Source of the DNA: an uncultured Clostridium sp.
Lineage (GTDB): Bacteria; Bacillota; Clostridia; Oscillospirales; Acutalibacteraceae
Direction: 5' to 3'
NCBI GenBank assembly: GCA_900547915.1
Contig: URIN01000074.1
Coordinates: 1 to 6,954 of the forward strand
DNA length: 6,954 nucleotides
Position numbers and translations under genes: made by a program. The notes beneath the pieces are model-generated. The model ran no database searches and was not told where the DNA came from. It saw only the letters and a program-made list of their open reading frames with translations. Of the stretch, positions 1-6,951 are shown in pieces (position 1 is the stretch's first letter; the number at the start of each line of letters is the position of its first letter).

Positions 1-48
1 CGAGATAGGAGTCCGTCTCGTGGGCTCGGAGATGTGTATAAGAGACAG
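1..48. other. Illumina Nextera adapter contamination (P7 end, i7 index, Tn5 mosaic end)
   Basis: Bases 1-6 (CGAGAT) match the 3' end of the Illumina P7 oligonucleotide. Bases 7-14 (AGGAGTCC) match the i7 index bases I remember for Nextera N705. Bases 15-29 are the Nextera read-2 tail (GTCTCGTGGGCTCGG), and bases 30-48 are exactly the 19-base Tn5 mosaic end AGATGTGTATAAGAGACAG. This is library adapter that was not trimmed before assembly, not a transposon in the genome. The reading frame of the neighbouring decarboxylase gene stays intact up to base 49 and stops matching its family exactly at the adapter junction. Confidence 0.98.
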
Positions 49-527
49 TCTCCGGGGTTGTCCATAATGCCGTTGCTAATTTTGAAAACTCCGCCCGGGT
101 TATAACGACAGCTCATTTTCTTTGGGAGTTTGCCGCAGGCTTTTTCAACAAGTTCAATATGAGTTATATCGTCAAGATTGATTATTCCGCCCAGATCGTT
201 GCAGTATTTGAACTCTTCAACAGGTGTGTCGTTTGAGGAAAACATAATGTCCTCCCCTACTGCTCCAATTGCTTTGGAAAGCATTAATTCTGTTTTTGAT
301 GAACAATCACAACCGCAACCATACTCGCGAAGAATGTTAATCAGAAATGGGTTAGGAGTAGCTTTTACAGCAAAAAACTCCTTATATCCTTTGTTCCAGG
401 AAAATGCTTTTTTAAGCTGTTCAGCATTTTTTCTGATACCATTTTCATCATAAATATGAAACGGAGTTGGATATTTTGCTATTATTTCCTGTGCTTTTTC
501 TTTTGTTAAAAAAGGTTTCTTTGCCAT
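49..527 (-). CDS. lysA: diaminopimelate decarboxylase-type PLP enzyme, 5' part only (truncated by contig end)
   Basis: This is the N-terminal 159 residues of a fold-type III PLP-dependent decarboxylase (alanine racemase-like TIM barrel). The best assignment is diaminopimelate decarboxylase, which makes lysine and CO2 from meso-diaminopimelate in the cytoplasm. Residues 51-60 read FFAVKATPNP, the Y-A-x-K-A-type motif, with K55 as the expected PLP-binding lysine. Further landmarks are GCGCDCSSKTEL from about residue 70, IMFSSNDTP, GGIINLDDITHIE, and NPGGVFKISN followed by DNPG at the cut. Family members are about 380-430 residues, so more than half is missing, including the catalytic cysteine region and the C-terminal beta domain. 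The start ATG at 527 follows a strong AGGAGGAG site that overlaps the engB stop, so translation is probably coupled to engB. The CDCSS-type motif differs from the classic LysA DVVSGGEL motif. The exact substrate is therefore inferred; a related amino-acid decarboxylase is possible. Confidence 0.85.
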
Positions 528-530
528 ATG

Positions 531-538
531 CTCCTCCT
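531..538 (-). promoter_or_regulatory. Shine-Dalgarno for the lysA-type gene, overlapping the engB stop codon
   Basis: On the minus strand the junction reads ATAGGAGGAGCATATG. The AGGAGG core lies 5 nt before the ATG, and the UAG stop of engB (539-537) is embedded in the same AUAGGAGG string. Ribosomes finishing engB would sit on this site, which favours termination-reinitiation. The site fixes the start at 527. Confidence 0.85.
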
Positions 539-1118
539 ATTTTTCCAAATGGTTTTCAATTATTTCTTTTATTTCATCAATACCGCTGCCGTTAAGAGCA
601 GAAAACGGTATGATTTTGCAATCTTTGCCAATTTCATTCTGCGCAGCATCAAGACGTTCTTTATACTGCGTTTTATTGAGTTTATCCGACTTTGTAAGAA
701 CAGTTATGAACTCTATGCCGTAATTTTTCAGAAATGAAATCATAGCATAATCATCTTCGGTTGGCTTTCTGCGCATATCCACAAGAAGGACAATAAGAGA
801 TATTTTACGCTCACCTGCTCTGAAATATCCTTCCATAAGCTCTGCAAAGCGCTCTTTTTCGGATCTTGAAATTTTTGCGTATCCGTAGCCAGGCAGATCA
901 ACAAACCTATATTTATCCACATTATAAAAATTAATAGTAATTGTTTTGCCGGGCACTGAACTTACCCTAGCAAGATTTTTTCTATTAAAAAGTTTATTGA
1001 GTAATGAGCTTTTTCCAACATTTGAGCGCCCTGCAAACACAATTTCCGCTTTGTCACATTCAGGCAGCTGCGCCGAAATACCAAACGATCTGTCAAATTC
1101 TGCGTCATTAAAATTCAT
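537..1118 (-). CDS. engB: ribosome biogenesis GTP-binding protein EngB/YsxC
   Basis: A 193-residue TrmE-Era-EngA-YihA-type GTPase, full length for the EngB/YsxC family. All G motifs are visible: G1 P-loop GRSNVGKS (30-37), G2 threonine in PGKTITINFY (56-65), G3 DLPGYG (74-79), G4 TKSD (142-145) and G5 SAL (173-175). The DMRRKPTEDD stretch (114-123) is also typical. Family members bind the 50S ribosomal subunit and are needed for its late assembly; the protein is essential in Bacillus subtilis. It lies directly behind lon: the lon TGA (1122-1120) and this ATG (1118) are separated by one base. There is no good Shine-Dalgarno at normal distance (an AGGG lies about 18 nt upstream), so initiation probably depends on ribosomes leaving lon. 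The lon-engB pair is conserved in Firmicutes (lonA-ysxC in B. subtilis). Confidence 0.97.
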   Translation of the reverse strand: MNFNDAEFDRSFGISAQLPECDKAEIVFAGRSNVGKSSLLNKLFNRKNLARVSSVPGKTITINFYNVDKYRFVDLPGYGYAKISRSEKERFAELMEGYFRAGERKISLIVLLVDMRRKPTEDDYAMISFLKNYGIEFITVLTKSDKLNKTQYKERLDAAQNEIGKDCKIIPFSALNGSGIDEIKEIIENHLEK

Positions 1119-1119
1119 A

Positions 1120-3537
1120 TCACTGTGTTACCGTTTCCCTTGGATTTTCTGAATCATTGATAATCTTTTTAACATTTTTATGTGCTGTTGAATTGGGAAG
1201 ATATTTAAGTGCTATTGGCACAACATCACTGAATGTTTTTACTGGGATGAAATCAACGCCGTCTTTAACTTCTTCTGAAATTTCAGACAGGTCTTTTTCA
1301 TTATCTTTTGGAATAATTACCGTAGAACATCCAGCCTTATAGGCTGCCATACTCTTTTCTTTAAGGCCGCCTATTGCAAGCGTTTTGCCTTTAAGACTTA
1401 TTTCACCTGTCATAGCAATATCTCGCCTAATAGGAATTCCCGTAAGCTCAGATACAAGAGCTGTGGTTATTGCGAGGCCAGCAGACGGACCGTCTTTAGG
1501 AACAGCGGCTTCGGGTGCGTGAATATGTAAATCTTTTGTTTTATAGAAGTCAGCGTCTACACCAAAATCATCAGCATGCGCACGAACATATGATACAGCT
1601 GTTTTTGCGCTTTCCTGCATTACATCACCGAGATTACCTGTAAGTACTATCTTGCCGGTACCGTTTAGAACAGAAACCTCAATTGGCAGAAGCGTGCCAC
1701 CGATACTTGTCCAAGCCAAACCGTTTACCGTACCTACCGTATCTTCTTCGGGTATTTTATCCTGAGAATATCTTTTCGGTCCAAGATATTTTTCAATGTT
1801 TTTAGGAGTCACCCTGAATGATTTAGCGCCTTTTTCAAGTTCAACAGATGCTTTTCTGCATAGCGAGGCTATTCTCTTTTCAAGGTTTCTAACGCCTGCC
1901 TCACCTGTGTAATTTTCAATAATAGTATAAATAGCGTCATCCGTGATTTTAAATTCACGAGATGTGAGTTTATGCTTTTTCATCTCTTTTTTTATGAGAT
2001 GCTCTTTTGCGATATGGAATTTTTCAAGAACTGTATATGAATTAAGTTCGATTACTTCCATCCTATCAAGCAAAGGCGCAGGTATTGTAGAAGTGTCATT
2101 TGCCGTAGTTATAAACAGCACCTTGCTTAAATCAAGCGGGAAATCAATGTAATGATCTACAAAACTAAAATTCTGCTCCGGATCAAGAGCTTCAAGAAGA
2201 GCCGATGCAGGATCGCCTTTATAATCATTACCTACTTTGTCAATCTCATCTAGCAAAATAACCGGGTTCATTACGCCGCTTTTTATTACAGCTTCAGTAA
2301 TTCTTCCTGGCATTGCACCTATATACGTACGGCGGTGACCTCTAATCTCAGCCTCATCATGTATACCGCCTAGTGCTATACGTACATATTTTCTGCCCAT
2401 ACTTTTTGCAAGACTCTTTACAATTGAAGTCTTACCTACTCCGGGAGGACCTGCAAGGCAGAGTATCTGCCCTGAAAAATCGGGATTACGTTTAAAAACC
2501 GCAAGAGACTCAATAATTCTTTCCTTAACCTTATCAAGAGAATAATGTTCTTTATTGAGCAATTTTGACGCTGCATCAAGGTTAATTGAGTCTTTTGTAA
2601 ATTTTCCAAACGGGATCTCGATACATTTGTCAAGATAATTTCTTACCACAGTGCCTTCGTGTGAGCCTTGTGGCATTTTCATAAGCTTACCGCATTCACT
2701 CAGCAGCTTATTTTTTATTTCTTCAGAGCACTTAAGCTTTTCAATTTTTTCTTTGTATTCATCAGCCTCTTCAACGGGATTGTCAGTATCACCAAGTGCT
2801 TCTCCAATTACCTTCATTTCTTCACGAAGGTAATACTCTCGTTGATTCTTATCTATATTTTCCTGAACTTTTTCATGTATCTCACTTTCGATCTCAAGGG
2901 TTGAATTCTCCTTGTTAAGTAAGACAAAGAGTTTCATAAGCCTGTCCTCAACTGAAACTGTTTCGAGTATTTTTTGTTTCTCTTCATACTCGAAATAACA
3001 GTTAGAACATATAAAATCGCAAAGTTTTCCGCAATCATTTATTGAAAGAATTTTAACTTTCACATCATTTGATATTTTTGGAATATATGATGCGTATCTT
3101 TCAAACTCTTTTTTTAATGCTCTTACATACGCTTTTGTTTCACTTGAATCCAGAGGTACTTCTTCATTAATCGTCAACAAAGTTCCTGAAAGGAAAGGTC
3201 TGGACTGAGTAAGCGCAAAAAGATGAGCCCTCTGTTCTCCTTCAACAACAACTCTGAGATTATCGGAATTTGGTATTCTGATAGTCTGTTTAATACTGCA
3301 TATCATTCCAACATCATACAAATCATCAATGCTGGGTTCATCAACAGAAGGATCACGTTGAGCTACAAGAAATATTTTATTAGAACCGCGCATTGCGGTT
3401 TTTATTGCATTAACACTCTTTTTTCTGCCGACATCAAAATGAAGCACCATTTCAGGGAAAACAACAAGCCCTCTGAGCGGAACTATCGGCATATCAATAT
3501 AATCGTTTTCTAGTGTACTATTAAGATTATCGATCAT
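1120..3537 (-). CDS. lon: ATP-dependent protease Lon (LonA type)
   Basis: A soluble ATP-dependent serine protease of 805 residues that degrades misfolded and regulatory proteins. In order: an N-terminal substrate-binding LAN domain (about 13-200, beginning MPIVPLRGLVVFPEM); a charged helical linker (about 200-300, with the DKNQREYYLREEMK signature); an AAA+ module with Walker A GPPGVGKT (363-370), Walker B ILLDEID with D430 and E431, and GHRRTYIGAMPG between them; then the protease domain. The Ser-Lys dyad is S685 in PKDGPSAGLA and K728, the second lysine of GGLKEK, with the same 43-residue spacing as E. coli S679/K722. There is no transmembrane segment, so this is LonA rather than LonB. A C-terminal tail of about 20 residues exceeds the E. 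coli protein. The start is set at ATG 3537; a GTG at 3546 and an ATG at 3543 in the same frame lie inside the Shine-Dalgarno. The gene has its own promoter and is followed within 1 nt by engB. Confidence 0.97.
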   Translation of the reverse strand: MIDNLNSTLENDYIDMPIVPLRGLVVFPEMVLHFDVGRKKSVNAIKTAMRGSNKIFLVAQRDPSVDEPSIDDLYDVGMICSIKQTIRIPNSDNLRVVVEGEQRAHLFALTQSRPFLSGTLLTINEEVPLDSSETKAYVRALKKEFERYASYIPKISNDVKVKILSINDCGKLCDFICSNCYFEYEEKQKILETVSVEDRLMKLFVLLNKENSTLEIESEIHEKVQENIDKNQREYYLREEMKVIGEALGDTDNPVEEADEYKEKIEKLKCSEEIKNKLLSECGKLMKMPQGSHEGTVVRNYLDKCIEIPFGKFTKDSINLDAASKLLNKEHYSLDKVKERIIESLAVFKRNPDFSGQILCLAGPPGVGKTSIVKSLAKSMGRKYVRIALGGIHDEAEIRGHRRTYIGAMPGRITEAVIKSGVMNPVILLDEIDKVGNDYKGDPASALLEALDPEQNFSFVDHYIDFPLDLSKVLFITTANDTSTIPAPLLDRMEVIELNSYTVLEKFHIAKEHLIKKEMKKHKLTSREFKITDDAIYTIIENYTGEAGVRNLEKRIASLCRKASVELEKGAKSFRVTPKNIEKYLGPKRYSQDKIPEEDTVGTVNGLAWTSIGGTLLPIEVSVLNGTGKIVLTGNLGDVMQESAKTAVSYVRAHADDFGVDADFYKTKDLHIHAPEAAVPKDGPSAGLAITTALVSELTGIPIRRDIAMTGEISLKGKTLAIGGLKEKSMAAYKAGCSTVIIPKDNEKDLSEISEEVKDGVDFIPVKTFSDVVPIALKYLPNSTAHKNVKKIINDSENPRETVTQ

Positions 3538-3541
3538 AATC

Positions 3542-3550
3542 ATCACCTTT
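3542..3550 (-). promoter_or_regulatory. Shine-Dalgarno that decides the lon start
   Basis: The minus strand reads AAAGGTGATGATTATGATCG. AGGTGAT matches the 16S anti-Shine-Dalgarno over 7 bases, and its AGGTG core is 6 nt from the ATG at 3537. The upstream in-frame GTG (3546) and ATG (3543) are part of this site or touch it and have no ribosome binding site of their own. The 805-residue product is therefore preferred over the 808-residue one. Confidence 0.8.
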
Positions 3551-3563
3551 AAAAGATGTTAGT

Positions 3564-3592
3564 ATTATATAATAGATACAAATAAAAGGCAA
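3564..3592 (-). promoter_or_regulatory. sigma-A-type promoter for lon-engB-lysA
   Basis: On the minus strand the -35 element is TTGCCT (3592-3587; 4 of 6 consensus bases), followed by a 17-nt spacer and a perfect -10 TATAAT (3569-3564). The predicted transcription start is near A3557, giving a leader of about 20 nt that holds only the ribosome binding site. The -35 lies within the upstream terminator stem. I see no tandem CtsR heptads (GGTCAAA type) and no CIRCE repeat around it. Confidence 0.75.
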
Positions 3593-3611
3593 GTATTTAC
3601 CTGCCTTTTAT
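3582..3611 (-). terminator. intrinsic terminator after clpX
   Basis: ATAAAAGGCA (3582-3591) and TGCCTTTTAT (3602-3611) form a perfect 10-bp stem around a 10-nt loop. Read on the minus strand, the stem ends in UGCCUUUUAU and continues UUGU, giving a U-rich tail after the A-rich ascending arm. It lies 42 nt past the clpX stop and before the lon promoter -10. Only three of the ten pairs are G-C, so termination may be partial. The structure is nearly symmetrical and could also act on plus-strand transcripts. Confidence 0.7.
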
Positions 3612-3623
3612 GTTTGTTTAATT

Positions 3624-3644
3624 ATTGTAAAATGAGTTAACAAT
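3624..3644 (-). repeat. imperfect inverted repeat just after clpX
   Basis: ATTGTAAA (3624-3631) and TTAACAAT (3637-3644) can form 7 of 8 base pairs around a 5-nt loop, only 9 nt past the clpX stop codon. It is AT-rich with no U-tract directly after it, so it is more likely a weak 3'-end structure or a chance pairing than a terminator. An operator cannot be ruled out. Confidence 0.3.
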
Positions 3645-3653
3645 ATTTGCTTT

Positions 3654-4946
3654 TTATGCGTTTTTTAAGTCTGATGCTTTCAGCATTTTATGAGTTCTGT
3701 TCTCATTTCTTATAATTATCGGATCAGCGCCGTCTTTAACGCATTCCTGTGTAATAATTACTCTTTCAACAGTAGCGTCACTTGGAATAGTAAACATCAA
3801 ATCCTTTAAAACTCCTTCAAGAACGCTTCTAAGTCCCCTTGCACCGGTTTTTCTTTCAAGAGTTACATCAGCAACAGCTTTAAGCGCCTCATCCTGAAAT
3901 TCAAGCTTTACGCCGTCAAATGCGAACATTTTGGTGTACTGCTTTACAATCGAGTTCTTTGGCTCAGTCATGATTTTAACGAGTGCTTCACGGTCAAGAT
4001 TATCTAATACGGTAATTACGGGTATTCTTCCTATAAGTTCAGGAATAAGACCGTATTTTACAAGATCGTGCTGGATAACCTTGTGAAGTATTTCATTTTC
4101 ATCATACTTCTCTTTTTCAATATCAGCACCGAAGCCCATTACTTTTGATCCGATACGCTTTTCAATTATTTTTTCAATACCGTCAAACGCACCGCCGCAA
4201 ATAAACAGGATATTTGTTGTATCAATCTGAATAAATTCCTGTTGAGGATGTTTTCTTCCGCCTCCGGGTGGTACATTTGATACAGTGCCTTCAAGAATTT
4301 TAAGCAGAGCCTGCTGTACTCCCTCGCCGCTTACATCTCGTGTAATAGAGCGGTTTTCGGATTTACGTGAAATTTTATCAATCTCATCGACATAGATTAT
4401 TCCGCGCTGCGCTTTTTCTATATCAAAGTCGGCAGCTTGAATAAGTCTAAGAAGGATGTTTTCAACGTCTTCACCTACATATCCGGCCTCTGTAAGAGTA
4501 GTAGCGTCTGCAATGGCAAAAGGAACATTAAGTATCTTTGCAAGCGTTTGGGCAAGCATTGTTTTTCCAACGCCTGTCGGTCCTAAAAGCAAAATATTGC
4601 TTTTTTGAAGTTCTACATCATCACTGCTTGAAGCTGAGTATATTCTTTTGTAATGATTATATACAGCTACTGACAATGATTTTTTGGCTTCATCCTGTCC
4701 TACAACGTACTCATCAAGTTTTTCCTTTATTTGTACAGGTGTGGGCAGAACCATATCTGTGTCCTGAGAGGCATTAGCCTGTTTTGTCTGCTCCGAAGAT
4801 TTTTCCAGTAAATCATTGCAAAGACCAATACATTCATCGCAGATAAATACGCCCGGTCCCTCAATAAGTCTGTGAACCATAGCCTCGGATTTTCCGCAGA
4901 AAGAACATCTTGCAATGTGGTTCATATTATTTTTATCGTTAGCCAT
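3654..4946 (-). CDS. clpX: ATP-dependent Clp protease ATP-binding subunit ClpX
   Basis: A 430-residue AAA+ unfoldase, normal length for ClpX. As a hexamer it recognises tagged substrates, unfolds them and feeds them into ClpP. An N-terminal C4 zinc-binding domain is complete (C14, C17, C36, C39), followed by a short polar linker. Walker A is GPTGVGKT (122-129), pore-1 loop GYVG (155-158), Walker B IIYVDE (183-188) and pore-2 region [10 protein letters not shown] (203-212). The arginine finger R307 is in [12 protein letters not shown] and sensor-2 R370 in TGARGLR. The ClpP-docking loop is MGF (270-272) where IGF or LGF is usual, a conservative change. The ATG at 4946 is preceded by GGAG with a 7-nt spacer. 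It follows clpP by 32 nt with no terminator between, so the two subunits are made from one transcript. A terminator follows the gene. Confidence 0.98.
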   Translation of the reverse strand: MANDKNNMNHIARCSFCGKSEAMVHRLIEGPGVFICDECIGLCNDLLEKSSEQTKQANASQDTDMVLPTPVQIKEKLDEYVVGQDEAKKSLSVAVYNHYKRIYSASSSDDVELQKSNILLLGPTGVGKTMLAQTLAKILNVPFAIADATTLTEAGYVGEDVENILLRLIQAADFDIEKAQRGIIYVDEIDKISRKSENRSITRDVSGEGVQQALLKILEGTVSNVPPGGGRKHPQQEFIQIDTTNILFICGGAFDGIEKIIEKRIGSKVMGFGADIEKEKYDENEILHKVIQHDLVKYGLIPELIGRIPVITVLDNLDREALVKIMTEPKNSIVKQYTKMFAFDGVKLEFQDEALKAVADVTLERKTGARGLRSVLEGVLKDLMFTIPSDATVERVIITQECVKDGADPIIIRNENRTHKMLKASDLKNA

Positions 4947-4978
4947 AAAACCACTCCGGAATATAATTGATTAATTAA

Positions 4979-5560
4979 TTATCTCTTATCAAACACTTTG
5001 TCAACAAGACCATACTCAAGAGCTTCCTGAGCTGTAAGCCAGTTATCTCTTTCAGTATCTCTCGTAACTTCCTCAACTGATTTTCCACAGTTAGCGGCAA
5101 GTATTGTGTTTAATTTCTTTTTAGTTCTGAGAATATGATTCGCGGTAATCTCAATCTCTGTGGCCTGACCCTGAGCCTGACCAAGAGGCTGATGAATCAT
5201 AACTTCAGCGTTTGGCAGACAAATTCTTTTGCCCTTAGTGCCGCTCGAAAGAAGAAACGCACCCATAGAAGCAGCCATTCCTATGCAGATTGTGGATACA
5301 TCGCACTTAATGTACTGCATCGTGTCATAAATCGCCATACCGTCAGTAACTGAGCCGCCGGGAGAATTAATGTAAAGGTTGATATCCTTTTCATTGTCCT
5401 GACCCTCGAGGAAAAGTAGCTGAGCTACAACAAGCGAAGCTGTCTGCGAATTTACTTCATCTGAGAGAACAATAATTCTGTCATTAAGGAGTCTGGAAAA
5501 AATGTCCATAGAACGCTCGCCGTTACCGGTTTGTTCAATAACATAAGGTACTAATGCCAT
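4979..5560 (-). CDS. clpP: ATP-dependent Clp protease proteolytic subunit ClpP
   Basis: A 193-residue serine peptidase (family S14), full length. It forms the tetradecameric proteolytic chamber used by ClpX. The catalytic triad is S98 in GMAASMG, H123 in MIHQP and D172 in RDTERDN. The oxyanion-hole glycines in INSPGGSV (64-71) and the N-terminal start [11 protein letters not shown] are typical of the family. Residues before E15 may be an autoprocessed propeptide, as in other ClpPs; this is inferred. The ATG at 5560 has AAAGGA upstream with an 11-nt gap to the start, slightly long but acceptable. It lies 44 nt after tig and 32 nt before clpX, so co-transcription of tig-clpP-clpX is likely. No CtsR or HrcA site is visible in its leader. 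Confidence 0.98.
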   Translation of the reverse strand: MALVPYVIEQTGNGERSMDIFSRLLNDRIIVLSDEVNSQTASLVVAQLLFLEGQDNEKDINLYINSPGGSVTDGMAIYDTMQYIKCDVSTICIGMAASMGAFLLSSGTKGKRICLPNAEVMIHQPLGQAQGQATEIEITANHILRTKKKLNTILAANCGKSVEEVTRDTERDNWLTAQEALEYGLVDKVFDKR

Positions 5561-5604
5561 TTAAATCACTTTCCTTTAAATAATTGTAAATAATATTGCT
5601 TTAA

Positions 5605-6888
5605 TTACTCAACAACAGCGGATTCAACAATTAAATCAACTGCTTTATTTCTCTTTACATCCTCTGCAATCTGATCAGCTGCAAGTATTTTTTTAACCTG
5701 GTCAGCTTCCATTCCGTACTGTTTGCCGATCTTTTCAGCTTCAGCATTTATATCATCCTCAGAAGCTTCAATGTTTTCAGCTTCAATTATAGCACGAAGA
5801 GCAACTGAAACCTTAACCTGCTTTTCTGCACCAACCTTAAATGTTGCCTTAAACGAATCTCTGTCCTGACCAACATACTTGAGGTATGTATCAAGATCAA
5901 GTCCCTGAGACTGGAGTCTGTATTCATAATCCTTAAGCATTTCATCCTGTCTCTTGTCAAACATACACTGAGGAATCTCAGCTTCCATATTTTCACAGAT
6001 CTGCTCAAGAAGGTCATTTTCCATCTTTGATTTAGCGTCTGCTTCTTTCTTTTCTGAGATCTGCTTTTTAAGGTCAGCCTTAAGTTCGTCTATTGTGTTG
6101 AGATCTTCAGAAACAGACTGAGCAAAATCATCATCAAGTTCTGGGAGCTCCTTAGCTTTGATCTCGTGGATCTTGCATTTGAACACGGCATCCTTGCCTG
6201 CAAGCTGTTCTGCATACTCTTCTGGGAACTTAACATTTACATCAAATTCCTCGTCAACCTTGTGACCGCATACCTGCTCTTCAAATCCCGGAATAAATGA
6301 ACCTGAGCCGAGTTCAAGCGGATAATTTTCACCTTTGCCGCCGTCAAAAGCTTCACCGTCAACAAATCCCTCAAAATCAAGAGAAACTGTATCGCCGTCC
6401 TGAGCAGCTCTGTCGTCTGCAACAACGAGACGAGAATTTCTTTCCTGAAGGCTCTTAAGCTCATTATCAACGTCTTCATCAGTTGCTTCGGTAGCTTCTT
6501 TATTAACTTTAAGGCCTTTGTAATCGCCGAGTTTTACTTCGGGATATGTTGTTACTTTCATTTTCATCTCAACGCCTGTTTCCTTGCCTATAACGGGAAT
6601 TTCAAGGTCATAAGGAGCGTCAACAACTTCGAGTCCGGCCTCTGTGAAAGCTTCTGCTACTGCAGTGGGATAAACAATGTCAAGAGCATCTTCAAAGAAA
6701 GTGCCTTCGCCGTACATTTTTTCAATCATAGCCTGAGGAGCCTTGCCCTTACGGAAACCGGGAAGCTGAATATTCTTTTTGTCTTTCAAATAAGCCTGAG
6801 TGCAAGCTTTTTTGAATGCTTCGCTGTCTACTGTAACTTCAAGTTCATAGGTATTTGTATCAACCTTGTTTGATGATTTAAGTGCCAT
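5605..6888 (-). CDS. tig: trigger factor, ribosome-associated chaperone and peptidyl-prolyl isomerase
   Basis: A 427-residue trigger factor, normal length. It docks on ribosomal protein L23 at the exit tunnel and shields nascent chains. The N-terminal ribosome-binding domain (about 1-120) carries the signature LPGFRKGKAP (42-51) with the GFRK loop at 44-47. The FKBP-type isomerase domain (about 160-245) includes GDTVSLDFEGFVDGEAFDGG and LELGSGSFIPGFEEQVCGH. The helical C-terminal chaperone domain (about 250-427) is rich in K, E, D and A. The start is ATG 6888, giving MALKSSNKV, because AGGAG lies 8 nt upstream. An in-frame GTG at 6933 would add 15 residues (MILILIIIIK...) encoded by AT-rich leader without a ribosome binding site, so it is rejected. 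It is the first gene of the tig-clpP-clpX group. Confidence 0.97.
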   Translation of the reverse strand: MALKSSNKVDTNTYELEVTVDSEAFKKACTQAYLKDKKNIQLPGFRKGKAPQAMIEKMYGEGTFFEDALDIVYPTAVAEAFTEAGLEVVDAPYDLEIPVIGKETGVEMKMKVTTYPEVKLGDYKGLKVNKEATEATDEDVDNELKSLQERNSRLVVADDRAAQDGDTVSLDFEGFVDGEAFDGGKGENYPLELGSGSFIPGFEEQVCGHKVDEEFDVNVKFPEEYAEQLAGKDAVFKCKIHEIKAKELPELDDDFAQSVSEDLNTIDELKADLKKQISEKKEADAKSKMENDLLEQICENMEAEIPQCMFDKRQDEMLKDYEYRLQSQGLDLDTYLKYVGQDRDSFKATFKVGAEKQVKVSVALRAIIEAENIEASEDDINAEAEKIGKQYGMEADQVKKILAADQIAEDVKRNKAVDLIVESAVVE

Positions 6889-6894
6889 ATTAAA

Positions 6895-6901
6895 CTCTCC
6901 T
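6895..6901 (-). promoter_or_regulatory. Shine-Dalgarno that decides the tig start
   Basis: The minus strand reads AGGAGAGTTTAATATG. The AGGAG core is 8 nt from the ATG at 6888, ideal spacing. This places the upstream in-frame GTG at 6933 in the untranslated leader. Confidence 0.85.
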
Positions 6902-6942
6902 GTCTTTATAATTATTATTAATATTAATATCACTGAATAGGC

Positions 6943-6951
6943 ATTATAGCA
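6943..6951 (-). promoter_or_regulatory. extended -10 promoter for tig-clpP-clpX (cut at window edge)
   Basis: The minus strand reads TGCTATAAT, a perfect TATAAT hexamer (6948-6943) preceded by the extended -10 TG (6951-6950). The transcription start would be near 6936, giving a leader of about 48 nt that is almost all A and T. The -35 would lie around 6966-6971, outside the window, so the promoter is only half visible. Confidence 0.6.

Noticed and set aside
30..48. Tn5 mosaic end suggesting a transposon insertion in lysA
   Set aside because: It is continuous with the Nextera read-2 tail, an index and P7 sequence at the very end of the contig; this is library adapter.
178..453. Plus-strand 91-codon open frame at the left end
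   Set aside because: It is fully antisense to the lysA-type coding sequence, whose translation is continuous and matches the decarboxylase family; no ribosome binding site or family match for the plus-strand frame.
528..737. Plus-strand 69-codon hydrophobic open frame antisense to engB
   Set aside because: Same cause: reverse complement of AT-rich, Lys/Glu-rich coding sequence, with engB fully intact on the other strand.
2668..2904. Plus-strand 78-codon open frame encoding a Phe/Leu/Ile-rich, membrane-like protein
   Set aside because: It is antisense to the Lys/Glu-rich helical linker of lon; AAA and GAA codons read backwards give TTT and TTC. It lacks a convincing ribosome binding site and is a shadow frame.
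4947..4980. AT-rich palindromic string (ATTGATTAATTAATTAT) between clpP and clpX as a terminator or operator
   Set aside because: It has no G-C pairs, no stable stem and no U-tract after a stem; low-complexity AT sequence explains it.
5583..5612. Possible separate clpP promoter (TTGAGT, 18-nt spacer, TACAAT on the minus strand)
   Set aside because: Both boxes are imperfect, the DNA is generally AT-rich, the -35 lies in the end of tig, and the predicted start would fall on the clpP ribosome binding site. It is not strong enough to call, though mapping 5' ends near 5576 would revive it.
6889..6933. N-terminal extension of trigger factor starting at GTG 6933, looking like a short hydrophobic leader (MILILIIII)
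   Set aside because: The isoleucine/leucine run comes from AT-rich untranslated leader. There is no ribosome binding site before 6933, while an ideal one precedes the ATG at 6888; trigger factor is cytosolic.
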